Shown here: piece after piece, positions 33,961 to 43,922 of the stretch
Layout: every line of letters starts with the position of its first letter
Position numbering within the stretch: position 1 is the first letter of the stretch
Assembly (NCBI RefSeq): GCF_021582895.2
Contig: NZ_CP091139.2
Location: 310,001 to 374,000, forward strand
Reading direction: 5' to 3'
Length of the DNA: 64,000 bases
DNA from: Microbacterium elymi
GTDB taxonomy: Bacteria; Actinomycetota; Actinomycetes; Actinomycetales; Microbacteriaceae
Translations under genes and position numbers: made by a program
Notes under the pieces: model-generated
Told to the model about the DNA's origin: nothing
The model's input: the letters and a program-made list of their open reading frames with translations, nothing else
The model's database searches: none

Positions 33961-35427
33961 ATGACAACTGTGGACACTCGGAAGGCGACGTCCATCTCCG
34001 CCGTGAAGCCGCTCGTGGAGGAGTTCGGTGACCGGTTTACCCGGCTCAGCGATGAGATCTGGGACCACCCGGAACTGCGCTGGGAGGAGCATCGCTCCAT
34101 GGCCAAGCAGATCGAAGCCGCCGAGGAATTCGGCGGTCGCATCACCCGCGAAGCCGGCGGCGTTCCCACCGCGTTCTCCGCCGAATGGGGGTCCGGATCC
34201 CCCGTGATCGGCTTCCTCGGCGAATACGACGCGCTGGCCTCCCTCAGCCAGGCCGCCGGCTCCACCATCCGCGAACCGGACCCGGGCAACACGACCAGTG
34301 CCGGTCACGGCTTGCGGCCACAACCTGCTCGGGTCCGGATCGCTGCTGGCCGCGGTCGCGGTCGCCCGCCACCTCGCAGGCCACCGGGCAGCCGGGCACC
34401 GTGCGCTACTACGGCTGTCCCGCCGAAGAAGGAGCGGCCGGCAAGACGTTCATGGTCGCCGGCGGAGCCTTCGAGGACGTGGATGCCGCCGTGACGAACC
34501 ACCCGGGCGACACGATGTCGGCGGATCAGTGGAAGTCTCTTGCCTACACGCAGGCGTATTTCCGATTCCGCGGGGTCGCCTCGCACGCCGGCGCGGCGCC
34601 GCAGCACGGGCGCAAGCGCGCTCGACGCGGCCGAACTGATGAACGTCGGGGTCAACTTCCTCCGTGAGCACATGGACGATTCCGAGCGCATCCACTACGC
34701 CTTCACTGATGCCGGCGGCCCTTCCGCGAACGTGGTGCAGCCGACGGCCGAGCTGTACTACATCGTGCGGTCCCCCACTGTAGCTCGCATGCGCACCCTG
34801 TACGAGCGCGTCAAGAAGGTCGCCGAGGGGGCCGCGATGATGACCGAGACCGAGGTGGAGATCGAGTTCGACGGCGCCTGCGCCGAACTGCTTCCGAACC
34901 GCACGCTCGAGGAGCGGCTGTACGCGAACGTCACGGAACTGGGCGGCGTGCCATTCGATGAGGCGGATCAGGAGTACGGACGGCGGATCGCCGAAGGGCT
35001 GCCCGAGGGCGCCGAGACGCTGGCACGGCGGATGCGCGGATTGTCCGCCGACACTCCGCCGTACTTCGACGGCATCCTTCCGCTGGCCGATCCCGCCCAC
35101 CGGTTCCAGATGACCGGCTCCACCGACGTCGGCGACGTGAGCTGGGTCACCCCTACCGTGCAGATCGTCGCGGGCACGGCCGCTCTGGGAACACCCGGGC
35201 ATTCCTGGCAGATGGTGGCACAGGGCAAGAGCGCCGCCGCACACAAGGGCATGGTCCATGGTGCAACGGTCATGGCCGCCACGGCGCTGGATCTTCTCAG
35301 CGACCCGGACCTGCTCGCTGCGGCCCGGTCGGAGTTCGAGGAGATCATCGCGCAGACACCGTATGACCGGCCGATCCCGGAGGGTGTCATCGTCCCGCCG
35401 CTGCGCCCGGGATATCACCCTGCCTGA
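33961..35427 (+). CDS. M20-family amidohydrolase, copy 2
   Basis: Tandem paralogue of the preceding gene, about 488 residues with the same catalytic motifs. The first 450 bases are nearly identical to copy 1, while the middle and C-terminal parts differ more (for example in the region after FDEADQEYGR), so substrates may differ. Three one-base insertions are proved by comparison with copy 1: 34311 (GCTTGC), 34379 (GCAGGCC against GCAGCC) and 34612 (GCAAGCG against GCAGCG). ATG at 33961 has GAGGAA upstream. Last gene of the riboswitch operon before a strong hairpin. Confidence 0.85.
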
Positions 35428-35434
35428 TCACAGC

Positions 35435-35475
35435 ATCGAGGGTCGCAGAGCGACGTGCGCTCTGCGACCCTCGAT
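35435..35475 (+). terminator. Perfect 18-bp stem after the amidohydrolase operon
   Basis: ATCGAGGGTCGCAGAGCG at 35435-35452 and its exact complement at 35458-35475 around a five-base ACGTG loop, eight bases after the amidohydrolase stop and five bases before the TetR start. No T-run. Terminator is most likely; its position right before the regulator gene also allows an operator role. Confidence 0.65.
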
Positions 35476-35480
35476 ATGTT

Positions 35481-36086
35481 GTGAGGGTGAACGATGACCG
35501 CAAACAGGAGGATCTCCGCGCACGCAGGGCCGACAGCACCGACCGTCGCGTCCTGCGAACCCGGCAGAAGCTGGTCGATGCCTACCGTGACCTGCTTGAT
35601 GAGAACGCAGCGGCGCCGGTCACCGTGAGCGCCGTCGTGCGACGTGCGGGCGTCACCCGATCCTCCTTCTACGCGCACTTCAGCGGCCTGAGCGATCTGG
35701 CCGCCGTCGCACTCACCGAGTTCAGCGAGGCGATGACCGAGCTGGCACGCATCGCGGTGCGCGAAGGCGGACACAAACGAGAGGTCAACGAACGCCTCCT
35801 CGTCAGCCTTGCGCAATTCCTCGCCGATCGCCGCGAGATCTACGGCGAACTGCTCAGCCGAAGAGACGAATACGCGCATGCCGTGACGACCGCATTGGTC
35901 GAACAATCGCTGGCCACCCTCCGGACCCGCGCACATCTGCATGCCGACCCGCAGGTGACCGCACGCTACATCGGCGGCGGTCTCGTCGCAGTCCTATCGT
36001 GGTGGCTCGAGGCCGGCCAGGACCGAACCGCCGAAGAGCTCGCCCGCGCTCTCATTGCTGTCACCCCGCCCGACTTCACGCTCTGA
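35481..36086 (+). CDS. TetR-family transcriptional regulator
   Basis: About 201 residues. N-terminal HTH: TVSAVVRRAGVTRSSFYAHF, followed by a helical ligand-binding domain with LAQFLADRREIYGELLSRR and a C-terminal YIGGGLVAVLSWWLEAG. GTG at 35481 or 35487 are both possible starts. It follows the glycine-riboswitch operon on the same strand, beyond the hairpin, so it may regulate that operon or only itself; the ligand is unknown. Confidence 0.85.
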   Translation: MRVNDDRKQEDLRARRADSTDRRVLRTRQKLVDAYRDLLDENAAAPVTVSAVVRRAGVTRSSFYAHFSGLSDLAAVALTEFSEAMTELARIAVREGGHKREVNERLLVSLAQFLADRREIYGELLSRRDEYAHAVTTALVEQSLATLRTRAHLHADPQVTARYIGGGLVAVLSWWLEAGQDRTAEELARALIAVTPPDFTL

Positions 36087-36115
36087 CCCTACGCGCACGC
36101 CGGGCGTCGAGGCGG

Positions 36116-37289
36116 TCAGTCCACGCAGTGCCCGGACGACACCGTCGAGGTGAACGATCCGAGCCGGGCCACCACCGGGGCCAGCGCCTGGTCGGCGATC
36201 GCGTAGCCCAGGTCGCCGTCGTCCTCGCTGCGCGCGAACACCACGCCCGCGACCGTGCCGGATGCGGTCAGCAGCGGACCGCCCGAGTTGCCGGGGCGCA
36301 CCTGCGCCTTCAGCGAGTACACCGGCCGGGGCTCGCTCGACTCGTCGTAGATGTCGGCGACGGGAGCGGTGCCCGCCGACAGCACCTGGGCGTCGCCCAG
36401 CGTGAACGGTCCGCCGTACGGATATCCGGCCACCACCGCACCGGCGCCGGCCGCCAGCGGCCGCGACAGCTGCGAGCGGTGTGGCGTCGAGTCCCGGCAC
36501 CGCGATCACCGCGAGATCCTGCCCGGGATCGAAGTAGACGATGCGTCCCTGATGCGCGGCGTGACCGGGCAGCTGCACGACCGGCTCATCCACTCCCGCC
36601 ACGACGTGCGCGTTCGTGACCACGGCGGTGGGCGAGACGGCGAAGCCCGAACCGGTCTGGCTCACCCCGCACGCGTACGCGACGCCCGTGATCCGCGCGA
36701 CCGAGGCCGAGGCCGCGGCGATCTCCGGATCATCCAGCGGCACCGGCGCGGCGGGGGCGGCGGTGCCCGGGCCCAGGAGCGCGCCGACGGCGGGCAGCCC
36801 GTCGGCGGCCAGCGTCCCGCGCACGCGGGCCAGCGCCTGCTGCACCGGGGCGGGGATGAGGGCGTCGATCGTGCCGATGACCCGAGAGGATGCCACGGCC
36901 GACGAGACGACCGGGATCCCGGTCGCGATGACGCCGGTGGCCGCCAGCGACGCGACAAGTGCCGTGACCAGGACGCCGACCACCCCGCCCAGAAGCCGGT
37001 CGATCAGGCGCAGCGGGGTGCGGTCCACGCCTCGGCGGACCCACGCCCCGATCATCCCGCCGAGCGATGCGCCGATCGCCAGCAGCGCGGCCCAGGTCGC
37101 CACTTCGACCACCGTCCCCCAGATCGGGACGGCGACGAGTCGCGCGACGGCCGGCGCCGCCCAGACCGCCGCGATGCCGCCGGCCACGAGTCCGGCGAGC
37201 ACGCCGATGCTCGCCACCAGGCCGCGGGCGATCCCGGTGATCAGCGCGACCACGAGGATCACGAGCAGCACGATGTCCACGACGGCCAT
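36116..37289 (-). CDS. MarP-like membrane-anchored serine protease
   Basis: About 390 residues. Four N-terminal transmembrane helices form a CvpA-like domain (residues 1-130), followed by a periplasmic trypsin-like protease with His in VVTNAHVVAGV, Asp in DPGQDLAVIAV and Ser in VRPGNSGGPLL. Mycobacterial MarP gives acid and oxidative-stress resistance by activating a peptidoglycan hydrolase; a similar role is plausible. An extra C near 36478 (GCTCGCAGCTG for GCTGCAGCTG) is corrected. Convergent with the TetR gene; SD GAGGAG precedes ATG 37289. Confidence 0.87.
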
Positions 37290-37349
37290 GGGTCTCCTCT
37301 CGGTCCCGCCAGGGTATGCGGCGCGGCTGAGAAGTCGCTCGCCCCGCGG

Positions 37350-39292
37350 TCAGCCCCGCCGTGAGCCCCGGCTCAGCTGTGCCTGCAGCGAGGCCGGCAG
37401 GTGCGGCATGATCCGGCGTGCGGCGGAGCGGAGGATGCCGCGGGCACTGCGCCGCGGCTCGTGCCGGACGCGCACCCGGCCCGACCGGCGCACCTGCACG
37501 CGCAAGCCGCGAGCGGGTGATGCCGAACACGATCGCGTACAGCCCGGGCCGCGCCGGCAGCGCGCCGCGCACGCGCGCCCGCCCGTCCTCGACCACGAGC
37601 CGGCACTCGCCGATCGCGCGACCGCCCGTCTCGAGGCGGCCGCGGACCTCGGCCGGAGACAGCACCGTCACGTGCGGGAGGTCGAGCACGAGCTGCCCGT
37701 CCTGCACCGAGGCTGTGGTGCGCGGGTCGTCGACGATCCCGAACAGGGTCTGCCCGACATCCACGCTCAGTCCGCCGTTCTGCGCCCGATACGCCGCTGC
37801 CGGTCGACCGGCGGCGATCGCCCAGGTCCGGTCGCGCGTCTCGGTGCGGACCCGCCGCACGATCCGCATGCTCATGATCGTCGTGCGCAGGTACAGGTCC
37901 CAGGGGCCGTCGTGCAGCCGGCCGGGACCGTCGTCGGCGACGTCCCAGCGCAGGGCGAGCTGCGCGGTCGCGCGCACGGGCTCCCCATCGGAGCCGGCCT
38001 GCAGTCGCGCGCCGACGCCGTGCCCCAGCATCCAGTCGATCTTCTGCGTGCGCGAGCGCCGGTCCACGGCGTAGCCCGCCGCCTCGAGGTCGGCGGTCAC
38101 GTCGGCGGTGAGCGCATGCTCGGCGGCGAACCGTGCCACCTCGGGGTCCAGCGCCAGCACCGCACGACCGTCCTGCCAGATCACCGCGGACGGCTCGGTG
38201 GTGTCGAAGCGCCAGGTCAGGTCGACCTCGAGCGCCAGGCCGCCGGCGGTCCACCGCACCGGACCGGCGACCGGGGTGCAGTCCAGCCGGGGCCAGGTGG
38301 GCATATGCCGCGCGATCAGGTCGAAACGGCCGGCACGGGCCAGCGCGATCCCGATCCGCCGCCACGGGTCCAGGTGCCGGTCCGCATCCTCGGGGACGCG
38401 GGCAGCAGCTCCGTCGCGAACGCGCGGATGCGGTCGCGCTGGGCCTCGGTGCGCTGATCCCAGCGGAACAGCGGCAGCACCCGCATCCGCAGCTGATACG
38501 CCCGGAACCGCGGCAGCAGCTCGCGGAACCGCGGCTGCTCGAGCTCTTCGTCGATCCAGCGGAACACCCGGGCCACGGCATCCAGGTACTCGTCCAGGTC
38601 GTCATGGAACGTGGCGCTCGTGGTGTCGTGCTCGGGCCGATGCCACAGATAGAACGGCGTGGACACCATCAGCGAGACCACCCGTGCGCGGGCGTGCGCG
38701 GCGATGTCGAACGCGATGTCCTCCCAGATCTGCCGCCCGCCCTCCGGGAACCGGATGCCGCTCTCCCGCAGGAACGCCGTGCGGAACATCTTGTGCGGGT
38801 TCATCGGGACCAGCGGATGCGGCTCGATCCAGTCGATCGCGTTGTCGACATCCGTCGTCACGTCGCGCATCGCCCAGCCCGGGGTGTCGCTCTTGGACTC
38901 CTTGCCGTCCACGACGTCGGCCCCGGTGCGGTCGGCGAGCGCGCCCGCGGCGCGCAGCGCATCCGGGAACAGCCGGTCGTCGTGGTCGAGGAACACGACG
39001 TAGCGTCCCTGTGCCCGGTCGATGCCCTCGTTGCGAGGCCGGGAGGGCCAGCCCGACGGCGGAGCCGGATCACCCGGTAGTTCTCGCGGTCGCGGGCGAA
39101 CGCCTCCAGCCGCGCGGGCGTGTCGTCGGGCGAGCCGTCGTCGATCAGGAGCACCTCGAGCTCCTGCTGCGGCAGCGTCTGCGCGTCCAGGCTGGCCACC
39201 AACTCATCCAGGTGGGCGGTGGACCGATACGTGGGCACCACCACGGAGACTCGCTTCAGGATGCCCCCTCGATCGTCGTCTGGCCGGCGCAT
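37350..39292 (-). CDS. Family 2 glycosyltransferase with long C-terminal region
   Basis: About 647 residues. The GT-A domain starts RVSVVVPTYRSTAHLDELVA, with LLIDDGSPDDT and the metal-binding LDHDD that follows, and RQIWEDIAFD as the likely catalytic region. The C-terminal 350 residues are beta-rich and not assigned. Shifts occur near 39040, 38396 and 37502 (GGCTTGCGC for GGCTGCGC) and are bridged here. It probably adds sugars to teichoic-acid-like or surface polymers; acceptor unknown. It is divergent from the NrtR gene. Confidence 0.75.
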
Positions 39293-39374
39293 GCGGCCCG
39301 CGCTCAGCGTATCGGCTTCCGACGCCCCGGTTTGGCGTTCTGGTCGAACTGACTCTAAGATCGGATCCGACAGT

Positions 39375-39391
39375 TAAAGTCACTATGACCA
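39375..39391 (+). promoter_or_regulatory. Candidate NrtR operator over the regulator start codon
   Basis: GTTAAAGT-C-ACTATGAC is an imperfect 17-bp palindrome (six of eight pairs match) that includes the ATG at 39387. A TAAGAT -10-like box lies at 39355-39360. Binding here would block translation and transcription of nrtR-nadABC, consistent with autoregulation known for NrtR proteins. Confidence 0.5.
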
Positions 39392-40098
39392 GAACCGATC
39401 CCGCCGCACCCGCCCGCGTCGCCGTGTCCACGGTGATCTTCACGCTTGCGCCCACGCGAGGACGGAGCATCCCTCGCCCTGCCGCTGGTGCGCCGCACCC
39501 GCGAGCCGTTCGCGGACCGGTGGGCGCTGCCCGGCGGCTGGCTCGACTCTGCGGAGGGACTGGATGCCGCGGCGTCGCGCACGCTCGCCGAGACGACGGG
39601 CCTTGCGCCCAGCTATCTGGAGCAGCTGTACGCGTTCGGGGCGCTCGAGCGCTCCCCCACCCGGGTCGTGTCGATCGTGTACTGGGCGCTGCCGGCAGGA
39701 CGAGGTGGACGCGCGCGGCGACACCCCGCACAACGTGCGCTGGTTCGACGCGGACGCGCTGCCCGAGCTCGCGTTCGACCACAACCAGATCGTGGAGTAC
39801 GCCCTGTGGCGGCTGCGGAACAAGGTGGGCTACTCGCGCATCGCGCACGGCCTTCTGCCGGACGAGTTCACCCTCGCCGAGCTTGCGCGAGGTGTACGAA
39901 TCCATCCTGCACCGACGCCTGGACCCGGCCAACTTCCGCCGGCAGGCCGAGGCGACCGGCACTCTCATCCCCACCGATCGCTTCCGCACCGGCAGTCACC
40001 GCCCCGCACGTCTGTACCGCTACGACGGCGACATCGAACTCGCCGAGCGCGGTCCCTTGACCACCACGCCACCCGAACCCCACCGAATCGAGGAATGA
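39387..40098 (+). CDS. nrtR: NrtR-type Nudix transcriptional regulator of NAD synthesis
   Basis: About 236 residues: an N-terminal Nudix-fold domain (VAVSTVIFTLA, then FADRWALPGGWLDSAEGLD) fused to a C-terminal winged helix (LLPDEFTLAELREVYESILH and NFRRQAEATGTL). The Nudix box is degenerate (TLAETTGL), as in NrtR proteins that sense ADP-ribose without strong hydrolysis. Shifts near 39459, 39703 and 39886 (GAGCTTGCGC for GAGCTGCGC) are bridged. Its stop overlaps the nadA start, so it is cotranscribed with the genes it probably controls. Confidence 0.85.
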
Positions 40099-41453
40099 TG
40101 GCGCCCACCTCGCTGACGCTGACCGAACGGCCGGATCCCGTCGACGCATCGGTCGATCACGCGATCCAGGCGATCGCGACCGGCACCTCCGCGCAGACGT
40201 CCTGCTCACCCGACCTCGCGGCCGGCCCCTGGGACTTCGACACGGTTCCCGGGTACGGGCCGGGGGCCTCGCTCGGCGACGTGATCCCCACCGGCGCGCC
40301 GCGTCAGGGCGAGCTGCCGCGGGAATACCGGGAGGCGCCGGAGGCCGAGCTGCACGAGCGCATCCGCGCGGCCAAGCGCACATTGGGCGACCGGGTCGTG
40401 GTGCTCGGCCACTTCTACCAGCGCGAAGAGGTCGTGGCCCACGCCGACTACGTCGGCGACTCGTTCCAGCTCGCCACCGCGGCCCAGGAGCACCCGGATG
40501 CCGAGGCCATCGTGTTCTGCGGGGTGCACTTCATGGCCGAGACCGCCGACCTGCTGTCCGGCCCCGACCAGGCCGTGATCCTGCCGAACCTCGCCGCCGG
40601 CTGCTCCATGGCCGACATGGCCACGATCGACGAGGTCGAGGACTGCTGGAGCAGCTCGCCGACGTCTACGGCGACCTGGACGCGCCCGATGCGGACGGCC
40701 TGGTGCCGGTGGTGCCGGTGACGTACATGAACTCGTCCGCGGCGATCAAGGGCTTCGTCGGACGGCACGGCGGCATCGTGTGCACCTCGTCCAACGCGCG
40801 CACGGTGCTGGAATGGGCGTTCGCGCGCGGACGCCGGGTGCTCTTCTTCCCCGACCAGCACCTGGGTCGCAACACCGCGAAGGCGATGGGCGTGAGCGAA
40901 GACCGGATGCCGATGTGGAACCCCCGCCGCCCGCTGGGCGGGTCGTCCGCGGACGCACTGGGCGAGGCGCGCGTGATCCTCTGGCACGGGTTCTGCTCGG
41001 TGCACCGCCGGTTCACCGTCGACCAGATCGACCGGGCGCGCGCGGAGCACCCCGGAGTCCGCGTGATCGTGCACCCGGAGTGCCCGGCGCCGGTGGTGGA
41101 TGCCGCGGACGAGTCGGGGTCGACCGCCTACATCCGACGGGCGATCGAGGAGGCGGACGAGCCGACCGTGTTCGCGATCGGCACCGAGGTCAACCTGGTC
41201 CAGCGCCTGGCCGCGCAGGCATCCGCAGCACACCGTCTTCTGCCTGGACCCGGTGGTCTGCCCGTGCTCGACGATGTACCGGATCCACCCCGGCTACCTG
41301 GCGTGGGTGCTGGAGGGCCTGGTCACCGGCCAGGTCCGCAATCGGGTGCAGGTGCCGGCGTCGGTCGCCGACCCCGCCCGTCTCGCCCTGGAGCGGATGC
41401 TGGCGGCCCGGCCGCCGGCATCCTCCGGCGGGAGCGCGGAGCGCGCCTCGTGA
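40095..41453 (+). CDS. nadA: Quinolinate synthase
   Basis: [4Fe-4S] enzyme of about 452 residues condensing iminoaspartate and dihydroxyacetone phosphate to quinolinate. Motifs: VLGHFYQREEVVAHADYVGD, the cluster Cys regions FCGVHFMAETAD and CLDPVVCPCSTMYRIHP, and VHPECPAPVV. Two shifts: near 40647 (TGCTGGAGCAG for TGCTGGGAGCAG) and 41216 (GCAGGCATCC for GCAGCATCC). ATG at 40095 or 40098 lies over the nrtR stop. The 5' 100 residues are the actinobacterial extension. Confidence 0.93.
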
Positions 41454-43069
41454 CCCATGTGGTGGTCGTCGGCAGCGGGATCGCCGGCATCACCGCCGCT
41501 CTGCACGCGGACGCGGCCGGCGCCGCGGTCACGCTGGTGACCAAGGGCGCCCTGCAGGATGCGAACACCACCGTCGCCCAGGGCGGGATCGCGGCGGTCG
41601 TCTTCCCCGAGGACAGCGTGAAGGCCCACATCCGGGACACGCTCGCGGCCGGGGCGGGACTCGGCGCACCGGCGGCGGCGCGGGTGCTCGCCGACGAGGG
41701 CGCGGCGCGCATCGACGAGCTGATCGAGGCCGGCGTCGCCTTCGACCGCACGGCCGGCGGCGACCTCGCCCGCGGACTGGAGGCGGCCCACTCGTTCCCG
41801 CGCGTCCTGCACGCCGGCGGGGATGCGACCGGCCGGGCGATCGAGGAGGCCCTGGTCGCGCGACTGCGCGCCTCGGGTGTCCGCGTGCTCGAGCATGCGT
41901 TCCTCATCGACCTCGTGACGGCCGACGGCCGGGCCACCGGCGTCGACCTGATGATCGCCGGCTGCCGCGGCATCCTTCCCGCCGACGCCGTCGTGCTGGC
42001 CACCGGCGGCGCCGGCCGTCTCTACGCGCACACGACGAATCCGGCCGTGGCCACCGGCGACGGCATCGCCGCCGCGCTGCGGGCCGGCGCCGAGGTGGCC
42101 GACCTCGAATTCGTCCAGTTCCACCCGACCGTGCTGGCCGGTCCCGCCTGCTTCCTCGTCTCCGAGGCGGTGCGCGGGGAAGGCGCGACGATCGTTGACG
42201 CGGCGGGACGGCGGTTCCTCTTCGACGCGCACCCCGACGGCGAACTGGCCCCGCGCGACGTCGTCGCACGGGCGATCGCGCGGCGCATGCGCGAACAGGA
42301 CGGACGACCGGTGCTGCTGGATGCGACATCCGTCCGCGGCGCCGACACGGCGGCATTCCTCGCCGCGCGCTTCCCCACGATCGATGCCGCGGTGCGTGCG
42401 CACGGATGGGACTGGGCGCACAGCCCGATCCCGATCACCCCCGCGGCGCACTACCTGATGGGCGGCGTGGTCACCGACCTGGACGGCCGCACGAGCATCC
42501 CGGGGCTGTTCGCGGCCGGCGAGTGCGCCCGCACCGGCGTGCACGGCGCGAACCGCCTCGCCTCGAACTCCCTGCTCGAGGGCGCCGTGTTCGGCGCCCG
42601 GGCCGGGGCTGCGGCGGCATCCACCGGATGGCCCACGGTCCGCGAACCCGCGGCCGTCGTGCCCTCGGGCGCCTCGGGCGCGTCGGGCGCGTCGGGCGCG
42701 AGCGCCGACATCGCGGCGCCGCCGTTCTCCCGCGCCGCCCTGCAGGAGCTCATGTGGCGCGGCGCGGGCGTCGAACGCGACGCCCCCGGCCTCGCCCACG
42801 CCACCGCGGTGCTGTCCAGATGGGCCGCAGCGGTCCGCAACCCGCGCACGCCCGCCGATTTCGAGCACGAGAACCTGCTGACCGTCGCGCGGGCCGTCGT
42901 GGCCGCGGCATCCGTCCGTCGCACATCGGTCGGCGCGCACTTCCGGCGCGACGACCCCGCGTGCAGAACTCCGGTGATCCGGTCCGTGGCGACCCGACAC
43001 GCCCCCGATTCGCCCGAATCCGGCACGCATGTCCGGAGTTCTGCACACGTCCTGCAGGAGGCCCGCTGA
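41450..43069 (+). CDS. nadB: L-aspartate oxidase
   Basis: FAD enzyme of 539 residues giving iminoaspartate for NadA. FAD-binding VVVVGSGIAGITAALHA at the N-terminus, then TTVAQGGIAAV, EFVQFHPTVL and GLFAAGECARTGVHGANRLA. GTG at 41450 overlaps the nadA stop. A Gly-Ala-Ser repeat occurs near residue 405. The last 36 codons are encoded by an 86-bp inverted-repeat element that seems to have replaced or extended the native C-terminus after HFRRDDPA. Frame otherwise intact. Confidence 0.93.
   Translation: MTHVVVVGSGIAGITAALHADAAGAAVTLVTKGALQDANTTVAQGGIAAVVFPEDSVKAHIRDTLAAGAGLGAPAAARVLADEGAARIDELIEAGVAFDRTAGGDLARGLEAAHSFPRVLHAGGDATGRAIEEALVARLRASGVRVLEHAFLIDLVTADGRATGVDLMIAGCRGILPADAVVLATGGAGRLYAHTTNPAVATGDGIAAALRAGAEVADLEFVQFHPTVLAGPACFLVSEAVRGEGATIVDAAGRRFLFDAHPDGELAPRDVVARAIARRMREQDGRPVLLDATSVRGADTAAFLAARFPTIDAAVRAHGWDWAHSPIPITPAAHYLMGGVVTDLDGRTSIPGLFAAGECARTGVHGANRLASNSLLEGAVFGARAGAAAASTGWPTVREPAAVVPSGASGASGASGASADIAAPPFSRAALQELMWRGAGVERDAPGLAHATAVLSRWAAAVRNPRTPADFEHENLLTVARAVVAAASVRRTSVGAHFRRDDPACRTPVIRSVATRHAPDSPESGTHVRSSAHVLQEAR
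42961..43046. repeat. Inverted-repeat element inside the 3' end of nadB
   Basis: Perfect 14-bp terminal inverted repeats GTGCAGAACTCCGG (42961-42974) and CCGGAGTTCTGCAC (43033-43046) bound a 58-bp interior. The element is read in frame as part of NadB. Size and ends resemble REP/MITE-like elements; I saw no other copy in this window. Confidence 0.75.
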
Positions 43070-43922
43070 TGCTCACCCCCGCCCAGATCGAGCGCGCGGT
43101 CGCCGCCGCGCTCGAGGAGGACGCCCCCTGGGGCGACCTGACCAGCACCGCGCTGATCCCCGAGAGCGCCACCGCCCGTGCGGCCCTCGTCGCCCGCGAG
43201 GACGGCGTGCTGGCCGGCGGGGCGGTGTTCGCCGCCGCCTTCGCCCTCACCGACCCGGGCATCGAGGTGACTGTGCAGCGGGACGACGGCGCCGTCTTCT
43301 CCCCGGCGACGTGCTGGCCACCGTCACCGGACCGGCGCGGGCCGTGCTCACCGCCGAGCGGGTGGGCCTGAACTTCGTGCAGCGCATGTCGGGCATCGCG
43401 ACCCTGACCGCGCGCTACGTCGCCGAGGTCGCCGACAGCCGGACGCGCATCGTCGACACCCGCAAGACCACCCCGGGCTTGCGTGCGTTCGAGAAGCACG
43501 CCGTGCTGTGCGGCGGCGGCCACAATCACCGCTTCTCGCTGTCGGATGCCGTGATGGCCAAGGACAACCACCTGGGCGTGCTCACCGGGCAGGGACTGAG
43601 CGTGACCGAGGCGCTCCTGCTGGCCCGCACCCGGCTGCCGCACACCACCCACATCGAGGTCGAGGTCGACCGGCTCGACCAGATCGAGCCCGTGCTGGCC
43701 GCCGGCGTCGACACCATCATGCTCGACAACTTCTCGCTCGCAGACCTGCGCGAGGGCGTGGCGCAGGTGGCCGGTCGCGCGGTCGTCGAGGCCTCCGGCG
43801 GGGTGCGCCTGGAGACGGTCCGGGCCATCGCCGAGACCGGCGTCGACGTGATCTCGGTCGGCGCGCTCACGCACGGCGCGCGGGCCGTGGACCTCGGCCT
43901 GGACCTGCAGATCGAGGGCTGA
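43069..43922 (+). CDS. nadC: Nicotinate-nucleotide pyrophosphorylase (carboxylating)
   Basis: Quinolinate phosphoribosyltransferase, about 284 residues, making nicotinate mononucleotide. Motifs: EDAPWGDLTS at the N-terminus, LNFVQRMSGIATLT, DTRKTTPGLRAFEK and VEASGGVRLETVRAIAETGV. A missing G near 43309 (CCGGCGACG for CCGGGCGACG) is corrected. ATG overlaps the nadB stop and has AGGAGG eight bases upstream. Confidence 0.93.

Noticed and set aside
39375..39391. The nrtR dyad as a transcription terminator
   Set aside because: It is imperfect, overlaps the start codon and follows a divergent gene, so termination there makes no sense; an operator is more likely.
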